From: an uncultured Eubacteriales bacterium
GTDB lineage: Bacteria > Bacillota > Clostridia > Oscillospirales > UBA644
DNA: 64,000 nt
Assembly (NCBI GenBank): GCA_934501435.1
Contig: CAKSTW010000005.1
Location: 1-64,000, forward strand
Direction of reading: 5' to 3'
Both the position numbers and the translations under genes were made by a program. The notes under the pieces are model-generated. The model did no database searches, was not told the DNA's origin, and worked only from the letters and a program-made list of their open reading frames with translations. Below, in pieces: positions 58,189 to 64,000 of the stretch (position 1 is the first letter of the stretch; the number at the start of each line of letters is the position of its first letter).

Positions 58189-59214
58189 ATGAAACTTTCA
58201 GATTTTGACTACGATCTCCCCGAAGAACTTATCGCGCAGTCTCCCTGCGACAGACGCGACGGGTGCAGACTTCTCGTTCTCGATAAGAATACGGGCGATA
58301 TTTCACATAAACATTTTTACGATATAGAAAGCGAACTGTCGGCAGGGGACGTGCTTGTCATGAACGACAGCCGCGTTATTCCCGCCCGTCTTTTCGCAAA
58401 AAGGAAAGACACTGGCGCCGACGTCGAGGTTTTCCTTATCCGCCCGATGGATAAAGGCCGCTGGGAATGTATGGTCCGCCCCGGAAAAAAGGCGAAAGCG
58501 GGGAAGGAACTTTTCATAAACGATATATCTCTGCGCGTCGAAAGCGAAATGGAGAACGGAAACCGCGAAATCTCCTTTGAGTGCGAGGGAGACCTCGAAG
58601 AAAAACTCAAGGCCGCGGGGGAAGTCCCTCTCCCGCCGTATATCCACGAAAAACTCGACGATCCCGAAAAATATCAGACCGTTTATGCAAAATACGACGG
58701 CTCCGTCGCCGCTCCGACCGCAGGACTTCACTTTACCGAAGAACTGCTTGATAAACTCCGCGACAAAGGTGTCATTACCTGCTTTGTAACTCTCCATGTC
58801 GGAATAGGCACTTTCCGTCCCGTCAAGACCGAAAATATTTTAGACCACAAAATGCACGAAGAATATTATATCTTCCCGCAGTCGACCGCCGATATAATAA
58901 ACGAGGCGAAAAAAGACGGCCGCCGCGTCATTGCCGTCGGAACGACCGCCTGCCGGGTCCTTGAGACCGTCGGCAAAAAATTCGGAAACGAACCTCTTGG
59001 ATATACCTGCGGGTCGACCGATATCTTTATCTACCCCGGATATTCTTTTTCCGTTATCGACGCTCTTATAACGAATTTCCATCTCCCCGAAAGCACTCTT
59101 ATCATGCTTGTCTCCGCCCTCGCCGGCAGAGAAAATATCCTCAACGCCTATAATGTCGCGGTAAAAGAAAAGTATAGATTCTTTTCCTTCGGCGACGCAA
59201 TGTTTATCCGATAG
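58189..59214 (+). CDS. queA: S-adenosylmethionine:tRNA ribosyltransferase-isomerase
   Basis: The 341-residue enzyme converts preQ1 in tRNA to epoxyqueuosine using the ribosyl part of SAM. The N-terminus LSDFDYDLPEELIAQSPCDR and VMNDSRVIPARLFAKR near 55 are family signatures. YQTVYAKYDGSVAAPTAGLH near 155 and HVGIGTFRPVKTE follow, and TNFHLPESTLIMLVSALAG marks the C-terminus. Length is normal. tgt, which inserts preQ1, lies 730 bp downstream, interrupted by a repeat array. Confidence 0.97.
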   Translation: MKLSDFDYDLPEELIAQSPCDRRDGCRLLVLDKNTGDISHKHFYDIESELSAGDVLVMNDSRVIPARLFAKRKDTGADVEVFLIRPMDKGRWECMVRPGKKAKAGKELFINDISLRVESEMENGNREISFECEGDLEEKLKAAGEVPLPPYIHEKLDDPEKYQTVYAKYDGSVAAPTAGLHFTEELLDKLRDKGVITCFVTLHVGIGTFRPVKTENILDHKMHEEYYIFPQSTADIINEAKKDGRRVIAVGTTACRVLETVGKKFGNEPLGYTCGSTDIFIYPGYSFSVIDALITNFHLPESTLIMLVSALAGRENILNAYNVAVKEKYRFFSFGDAMFIR

Positions 59215-59395
59215 GCAGAGGAAAGCCAAACTCTTATCGCCCGACACAGGCTCTTTTCGGTTATTTTATCTCTTTTCACCTTGACGGGCGTCAGCCCGCC
59301 TGCGGCTCAAAAAGAAAAAATTCCTCGAAAATTTCTCTGTGGCGGGTGCGAGCAGTTTTCACGGTGCGGATTTTTTGTTATGACGACGAAAAAGT
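59215..59395. other. Intergenic stretch after queA
   Basis: About 180 bp without a gene. A short GGGCG/GCCC-type hairpin lies near 59285. Nothing else is evident before the repeats begin. Confidence 0.4.
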
Positions 59396-59611
59396 CGCAG
59401 GAAATACTGTCGTATTTGCAAGGCTTGTGAGGAAGTCAGGGCGAAAATCCCGCCCGTCAAAACCGACAGGAGTTCGGGTTTCCCCTGCCAAACTTCGAAT
59501 CTCATCGTAGGCAGCGGAAAACGCGGCTCGGAGTACACAGAGTACATCGTCGCCTTGCCTTTTCCTTGTTTCCTCGACCTTCTCGTTTCTCGAATAAACA
59601 GATTCAAGAGG
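59396..59611. repeat. 216-bp direct repeat, copy 1
   Basis: The first of two direct copies with about seven mismatches and no indels, 247 bp start to start. Each copy holds an open minus-strand frame of about 70 codons with the core RFPLPTMRFEVWQGKPEL. The frame also runs into the flanks, so a protein is not proven. It looks like a mobile intergenic repeat (MITE-like or recurrent element). Confidence 0.85.
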
Positions 59612-59642
59612 AAATACCGAAATTCTTTATCAGCAGAGAACC

Positions 59643-59858
59643 CGCAGGAAATACTGTCGTATTTGCAAGGCTTGTGAGGATGTCGGGGCGAAAATCCCGC
59701 CCGTCAAAACCGACAAGAGTTCGGGTTTCCCCTGCCAAACTTCGAATCTCATCGTAGGCAGCGGAAAACGCGGCTCGGAGTACACAAAGTACGCCGTCGC
59801 CTTGCCTTTTCCTTGTTTCCTCGACCTTCTCGTTTCCCGAATAAACAGATTCAAGAGG
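59643..59858. repeat. 216-bp direct repeat, copy 2
   Basis: The second copy, 31 bp after the first. Differences from copy 1 change three residues of the shared minus-strand frame and are silent at others, so selection on coding cannot be read from two copies. The array separates queA and tgt, which usually adjoin. Confidence 0.85.
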
Positions 59859-59945
59859 GAAGCGTCGAATCTTATCTCAATTACAGAACCCACCCCGCCC
59901 GATAATCCGGCTTACATTTAACACAATAACATAAAGGAAAAAACC

Positions 59946-61076
59946 ATGTTCACACTTATAAAAAAAGAAAAGAACGCCCGTCTCGGAAAATTTGAGACTG
60001 TTCACGGCACGGTTCAGACTCCCGTTTTTATGAACGTCGCGACGGCGGCGGCGATAAAGGGCGGCGTTTCCGCTCTCGATCTTGAAGACGTCGGCTGTCA
60101 GGTCATGCTCTGCAACACCTACCACCTGCATCTCCGTCCGACCGACAAAGTCGTTTACGAAATGGGAGGGCTGCACTCCTTTACCGGCTGGAAACGCCCG
60201 ATACTTACCGACAGCGGCGGTTTTCAGGTCTTTTCCCTTTCGTCGCTTCGCAAGATAACCGAAAACGGCGTGACCTTTGCGTCTCACCTCGACGGGCACC
60301 GCATTTTCATGGGTCCCGAAGAAAGTATGCAGATACAGTCCCATCTCGGTTCAACCATCGCCATGGCGTTTGACGAATGTATCGAAAACCCAGCCGAATA
60401 CGACTATACAAAGCGTTCGGTCGAAAGAACGTACAGATGGCTTGTCCGCTGCAAAAACGAGATGGACAGGCTCAATTCCCTCGAACATACTATAAATAAA
60501 AATCAGATGCTTTTCGGAATAAATCAGGGCAGCACCTACGAAGATCTGCGGATAAACCACATGAAGCAGATAGCCTCTCTCGGACTTGACGGCTACGCTG
60601 TCGGCGGGCTTGCGGTAGGGGAGTCTGCGGAGGAAATGTACCGCATAATCGAAGCCGTAGAGCCTTTTATGCCAGAAAACAAGCCGAGATACCTTATGGG
60701 GGTCGGAACTCCCGTCAATATCCTTGAAGCGGTTTGGCGCGGCATTGACTTTTTCGACTGCGTAATGCCCTCCCGAAACGCCCGCCACGGACATCTTTTC
60801 ACCTCAAAAGGCATAATAAATATACATAATGCGAAATATATAACCGATATGTCTCCCGTTGACGACGAGTGCGACTGTCCGCTCTGCAGAAACCATTCCC
60901 GCGCGTATCTGCGGCATCTTATCGCGGCAAACGAAATTCTGGGAATGAGACTCGCGGTTCTTCACAATCTCCGTTTCTACAACAAACTTACGGAGGATAT
61001 CCGCAAAAATCTCGAAAACGGCACATTTGAGGCGTTTTACAGAGAAAAACGTGAGATTTTGGGCAGAAGAATTTAA
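59946..61076 (+). CDS. tgt: Queuine tRNA-ribosyltransferase
   Basis: The 376-residue enzyme exchanges guanine 34 for preQ1 in GUN tRNAs. TPVFMNVATAAAIKGG, CNTYHLHLRP, LTDSGGFQVFSL near 90 (catalytic aspartate) and AFDECIENP follow one another. The zinc site is CDCPLCRNHSRAYLRHL near 310-325. GHRIFMGPEESMQIQ and GGLAVGESAEEMY are also typical. Length is normal. AAAGGAAAA precedes the start. yajC follows with its own promoter. Confidence 0.97.
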   Translation: MFTLIKKEKNARLGKFETVHGTVQTPVFMNVATAAAIKGGVSALDLEDVGCQVMLCNTYHLHLRPTDKVVYEMGGLHSFTGWKRPILTDSGGFQVFSLSSLRKITENGVTFASHLDGHRIFMGPEESMQIQSHLGSTIAMAFDECIENPAEYDYTKRSVERTYRWLVRCKNEMDRLNSLEHTINKNQMLFGINQGSTYEDLRINHMKQIASLGLDGYAVGGLAVGESAEEMYRIIEAVEPFMPENKPRYLMGVGTPVNILEAVWRGIDFFDCVMPSRNARHGHLFTSKGIINIHNAKYITDMSPVDDECDCPLCRNHSRAYLRHLIAANEILGMRLAVLHNLRFYNKLTEDIRKNLENGTFEAFYREKREILGRRI

Positions 61077-61092
61077 CATTTTGTGAAAACTA

Positions 61093-61121
61093 TTGCAATA
61101 AATATCAAAACTATATATAAT
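61093..61121 (+). promoter_or_regulatory. Promoter of yajC
   Basis: TTGCAA, a 17-bp spacer and TATAAT, about 29 bp before the start. Confidence 0.75.
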
Positions 61122-61149
61122 AAAATAAATATTATCGGAGGTATGATCA

Positions 61150-61506
61150 ATGAATTTTCTTAATAGCCTTATCCTTTTGGCAAATGAGACAGCCGCCGAA
61201 GGTGCGTCCACTGCGACTGCTACCCAGGGCTGGCTCGGACAACTTATGACATGGGGACCGCTTGTCCTTATTGTCGTCGCGTTCTATTTCCTGCTTATAA
61301 GACCCCAGAAAAAACAGGAAAAGAAGACCGCTGAAATGAGAAACAGTATAACCGAGGGCGACCTTGTTACCACTATCGGAGGCATCACCGGCACCGTAAG
61401 ACAGATAAAAGACGACGATACCTATATTATCGAGACGGGCGCCGACAAGTCCAAGATCGCCGTAAAGAAATGGGCGATTCAGTCCAAAGATACCGTTTCC
61501 AACTGA
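61150..61506 (+). CDS. yajC: Preprotein translocase accessory subunit YajC
   Basis: The 118-residue protein has one membrane helix (about 35-55) followed by RPQKKQEKKTAEMRNSITEG and GDLVTTIGGITGTV, the family core. It associates with SecDF and the Sec channel. The N-terminus is longer than in E. coli, with a Thr/Ala-rich outer part of about 30 residues. GGAGG lies about 8 nt upstream. It is separated from secDF by 5 kb. Confidence 0.93.
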   Translation: MNFLNSLILLANETAAEGASTATATQGWLGQLMTWGPLVLIVVAFYFLLIRPQKKQEKKTAEMRNSITEGDLVTTIGGITGTVRQIKDDDTYIIETGADKSKIAVKKWAIQSKDTVSN

Positions 61507-61575
61507 TAAAAGGGTAATTTTTCGAAGCGTCGCGGCATATATCTTACCGTAGAAATTTTTACGGAGGATTGTGCC

Positions 61576-61989
61576 ATGACGCTTTTTGCAAAAAATAACG
61601 GAGAACAGTCGGCAAGGGACGCCAAAACAAACATTTTCAAAATTCTTTTCGGAGCGGCGATAGGTATTGTTACATATCTCGTTCTTATTTTTATCTTTGC
61701 GTTTGTAATGACCGTTTCGTCCGTGCCCGACAGCGCGGCAGTCGTCTTTTCCTTTGCGGCGGTCGCCGTCGGCAGTTTTGTCGCGGGCTTTGCGGCTTTA
61801 TGGAATATCGGACGCTGCGGGCTTGTGAACGGGCTTATCTGCGGCGCACTGCTTGCCTGCGTTCATCTTCTCATCTCTCTTGTTTTCGGGGACGGCGGCA
61901 GGATAATATATCTTATCGTTTCCGCCGCGATAGAACTTGTTCTTTCGACTTTCGGCGGCGTCGTTTCAGTAAACGCCAGAGCAAAATAA
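61576..61989 (+). CDS. TIGR04086-like four-helix membrane protein
   Basis: The 137-residue protein has four hydrophobic segments (about 25-48, 55-75, 83-105 and 110-130) and no catalytic motif. It resembles the TIGR04086 family, which in Clostridia habitually follows yajC. Function is unknown. GGAGG stands 8 nt before the start. The codon pattern is like its neighbours. Confidence 0.78.
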   Translation: MTLFAKNNGEQSARDAKTNIFKILFGAAIGIVTYLVLIFIFAFVMTVSSVPDSAAVVFSFAAVAVGSFVAGFAALWNIGRCGLVNGLICGALLACVHLLISLVFGDGGRIIYLIVSAAIELVLSTFGGVVSVNARAK

Positions 61990-62045
61990 CGACGGAGTCA
62001 TTTTTCAGCCTTTCTTTTCATACACATTACCGAAAGGAATGAAAA

Positions 62046-62588
62046 ATGATGTTGAAAAGAAACGTTATTAAAATTACGGTCTGCGCCGTCGCGCTTTTTG
62101 CTTATGCCGCGGGCTGTGTCGTCTCTTCAAAGACCGGGGGCGGATCTCTCGGCTTCTTCTTCTGGGAAAACGACGGACTTCTGTGTCTTCTTAACAGTTT
62201 TGTCTGGTTTGTTCTGCTTTTTCTTATCGGGCTTTCCCTTATCGGTTTTATCGGAGTTCTGCCCGTCGTCTATTTCAAAATGTATACTCTCGGCTTTGCC
62301 GTGACGTCCGCGTCTTTCGGAGGCCCTGAGGGGCTTGTCGGAGTTTTGTCGCTCCTGCCCGAAGTAATGCTTCTCTTTTTTATTTTTACCGAAATGGGCA
62401 GCGGCGCCATTTCTTTTTCTCTTTATATTCTTCAGCGGCTTTCTCTTTTGCCGCGGAAAAGGGAACAGACGCTTCTTCCGGGTGAAAAGATAACTTTTGC
62501 GGAATATGTGTGGGGGAGCGTTTTCGTACTGTTTCTTGCGACGCTTCTCGTTGTTTACGAGAATACGGTCATTGTCCTTCTGGATTAA
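62046..62588 (+). CDS. SpoIIM-like polytopic membrane protein
   Basis: The 180-residue protein has about five hydrophobic segments and resembles the stage II sporulation protein M (DUF95) family, notably in the VVYFKMYTLGFAVTSASFGG and GVLSLLPEVMLL region. SpoIIM drives peptidoglycan remodelling during engulfment as part of the DMP complex. The resemblance is partial (shorter loops), so this could be another DUF95 member. The start has GAAAGGAATG close by. It is followed by a DUF624 protein. Confidence 0.6.
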   Translation: MMLKRNVIKITVCAVALFAYAAGCVVSSKTGGGSLGFFFWENDGLLCLLNSFVWFVLLFLIGLSLIGFIGVLPVVYFKMYTLGFAVTSASFGGPEGLVGVLSLLPEVMLLFFIFTEMGSGAISFSLYILQRLSLLPRKREQTLLPGEKITFAEYVWGSVFVLFLATLLVVYENTVIVLLD

Positions 62589-62601
62589 AGGAAGTGTAAA
62601 A

Positions 62602-63345
62602 ATGAGTTTTTTCAAAATGAATACAAAGGAAGGTCCGGGCGTTGAAAAGGATTCCGGCAAAGTTCCGGGCATAGTCCGGTTTTGCAGGGTCCTTGCGGGC
62701 AGATTCTGGCAGATGATCGTCCTAAATGCCCTGTACGTTTTCTGCTGTCTTCCCATCGTCACGATAGGCCCCGCGACCGCGGGTCTTACCTACGTCATGA
62801 GAAATTTTTCTCAGGGGAAGCCCGTCGAACCTTTCGGCGATTTCTTTGCGAAATGCAAGGAACATTTCAAACAGGGGCTTGCGGTATTTTTTATAGACCT
62901 TGCCGTTGTCGGAGCGGCGGCGTTCGCCGCTTATATGTGGTCGTCCGACGAAATGCAGGTCTCTTCGTTTTTAAGAACCGTCGCTTTGGTCGTTGTTTTC
63001 TTTGTTTCCGTCATCTGTCTTTTTGCAAATTTCTATATCTATCCGCTTATGGTCTCCTTTGACCTGCCGTTCAAAAAACTTGTACGGAACAGTATAATTC
63101 TCGGCGGATATACTCTCGGCAGAAATATAGTAATGACTCTTGTCTCTGCGGCGATGTTTGCCGTTTGCTTTCTGCTTTTTCCGCTGTCGATTATAATAAT
63201 TCTTTTCTTCGCTTTTTCGTTCTGCACTCTCGTCAATCAGTTCCTGACTTTCCCCGTTCTTGTAAAGTACGTTGCAAAGCCCGAAGAAAAGAAACCTGAA
63301 GAAAACGAAGAAGATCGGATCTTCAGCGATAAAAGAATACTTTGA
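62602..63345 (+). CDS. YesL family (DUF624) membrane protein
   Basis: The 247-residue protein has about six membrane segments. The DUF624 signature is LNALYVFCCLPIVTIGPATAGLTYV (about 50-75, shown only in part as LPIVTIGPATAGL). The N-terminus is cytosolic and the C-terminus ends in an acidic, Lys/Glu/Pro-rich tail. The family often accompanies carbohydrate uptake systems, but here no such genes adjoin. AGGAAG precedes the start. A bidirectional terminator follows. Confidence 0.82.
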   Translation: MSFFKMNTKEGPGVEKDSGKVPGIVRFCRVLAGRFWQMIVLNALYVFCCLPIVTIGPATAGLTYVMRNFSQGKPVEPFGDFFAKCKEHFKQGLAVFFIDLAVVGAAAFAAYMWSSDEMQVSSFLRTVALVVVFFVSVICLFANFYIYPLMVSFDLPFKKLVRNSIILGGYTLGRNIVMTLVSAAMFAVCFLLFPLSIIIILFFAFSFCTLVNQFLTFPVLVKYVAKPEEKKPEENEEDRIFSDKRIL

Positions 63346-63381
63346 AAAAACCCGTAATACCTGAAGTATTACGGGTTTTTT
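63345..63381. terminator. Bidirectional terminator between DUF624 gene and crp-like gene
   Basis: AAAAAACCCGTAATAC and GTATTACGGGTTTTTT form a 16-bp stem with loop CTGAA. It overlaps the 3' ends of both convergent genes. Confidence 0.92.
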
Positions 63382-64000
63382 ATAACTATCGTTTTTTTGT
63401 TTACGTCGATTATTCCGTCGTCTTTCATTTTTTTTATTTCCCGCATCATCGCGCTTCTGTTTACCGCAAGATAATCGGCGATCTCCGCAAAGGAGACGGA
63501 AAGTTGAATTTCGGTCGATTGCTGTCTTTTCGAAAGACGGGAAAAATAGGCGAGCAGCTTGTCTCTCATGGTTTTCTGACCGAGAATTTCGGCGTGTGCC
63601 GCCATTCTTTCGCCTCTGCCGAGTATCGACGAGAGCAGGTTATTGATAAAGGTTATGTGACACGGACATTTATTGCTGCAGGGCTGCATCAGTTTTCGCG
63701 CGTCGAAAAACGTCACTTCGCAGTTCTGCATTGCCGAAACGATAAGACTGCATCCGTCCGCTTTCGAAAAAAGAAGATCTCTGCCGAAAATGTCGCCCGG
63801 TTCGTATATTTCCGGGATCGTCATATTCCCCGAACTGTCGATTTTCTGTAAGGCGCAGCGTCCTCGCCGCACAAGACAGGAGAGTTTGCTGTCAAAATTC
63901 AGATCTTCGACCGTTTCGTTCTTTTTATATCGTTTTGTGAAAGAGGAAAGACAGCCGAGCATTCTGTTTCTGTCTTCGTCCGATACTCCGACAAAAATAT
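63369..64000 (-). CDS. Crp/Fnr family transcriptional regulator (5' end outside window)
   Basis: The frame is open to the right edge. An internal ATG at 63962 exists, but upstream codons continue the cyclic-nucleotide-binding domain (VGVSDEDRNR), so the true start lies beyond the window. The visible 210 residues hold most of the cNMP-type sensor domain (GDIFGRDLLF) and a C-terminal helix-turn-helix (SFAEIADYLAVNRSAMMREI). CSNKCPCH in the linker helix is common in Clostridial members and might hold metal or respond to redox. The effector is unknown. Confidence 0.85.
   Translation of the reverse strand, partial: IFVGVSDEDRNRMLGCLSSFTKRYKKNETVEDLNFDSKLSCLVRRGRCALQKIDSSGNMTIPEIYEPGDIFGRDLLFSKADGCSLIVSAMQNCEVTFFDARKLMQPCSNKCPCHITFINNLLSSILGRGERMAAHAEILGQKTMRDKLLAYFSRLSKRQQSTEIQLSVSFAEIADYLAVNRSAMMREIKKMKDDGIIDVNKKTIVIKNP

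Noticed and set aside
59359..59893. Two minus-strand frames of about 82-87 codons in the 216-bp repeats
   Set aside because: They share a core because the DNA is repeated. With no ribosome site and mixed substitution pattern, a protein is not supported; kept as a repeat finding only.
1..64000. tRNA genes, rRNA genes and CRISPR arrays
   Set aside because: I saw no cloverleaf with a T-loop consensus, no rRNA-like block and no regularly spaced short repeats with unique spacers.

Overview
The window looks like chromosomal DNA of an anaerobic member of Bacillota, most likely class Clostridia. The evidence is pyruvate:ferredoxin oxidoreductase, a SpoVT-type sporulation regulator and a SpoIIM-like membrane protein, a fused SecDF, Mini-ribonuclease III, RbgA, a solitary EndoA-type MazF and the order tgt-yajC-TIGR04086-like gene. 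Promoters are vegetative sigma-A type, very often with an exact 17-bp spacer. No tRNA, rRNA, T-box or CRISPR array was found.

Region 1 (1 to about 7.7 kb) is accessory DNA. It holds the C-terminal part of a large serine recombinase cut by the left edge, an oppositely oriented N-terminal recombinase fragment beside a 13-bp inverted repeat, a small element protein, a RepA-like ATPase, and a gene-poor stretch with three repeats spaced about 52 bp. A protein of unknown function and a two-gene ABC exporter follow. The exporter has a roughly 300-nt leader with a 14-codon ORF, competing hairpins and a terminator-like stem.

Region 2 (7.8-21 kb) is mostly housekeeping: a Na/Pi cotransporter with tyrS on the minus strand, then on the plus strand rplS-lepB-rbgA-rnhB-yraN, a dipeptidase, a phosphoesterase, tig-clpP-clpX, a membrane-anchored EEP-family enzyme and a PHP phosphatase. 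The trigger factor ends in a Lys/Ala-rich, histone-H1-like tail.

Region 3 (21.0-24.9 kb) is the most interesting part: a compact operon of a sulfotransferase, CysD and a CysN-CysC fusion, bounded by its own promoter and terminator. It should turn sulfate and ATP into PAPS and use PAPS to sulfonate an unidentified acceptor. No sulfate-reduction genes are nearby.

Region 4 (24.9-49.6 kb) starts with a minus-strand cluster of three membrane proteins, two of them Cys-rich. A divergent SRP RNA and dnaX-ybaB-recR follow, then mrnC, a YitT protein, beta-galactosidase, pyk, tex, adenine deaminase and a zinc-ribbon membrane protein. After that come spoVT (minus strand), a nitroreductase, an MFS carrier, PFOR, a YpsA-like protein, a GH27 alpha-galactosidase and a NUDIX hydrolase.

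Region 5 (49.6-64 kb) holds csoR-copA with a clear CsoR operator and an apparently non-standard copA start, mazF, a 27-codon Cys-rich membrane micro-ORF, secDF, rpmE and asd-dapA. Two 216-bp direct repeats lie between queA and tgt. yajC, three membrane proteins and a Crp/Fnr regulator cut by the right edge complete the window.
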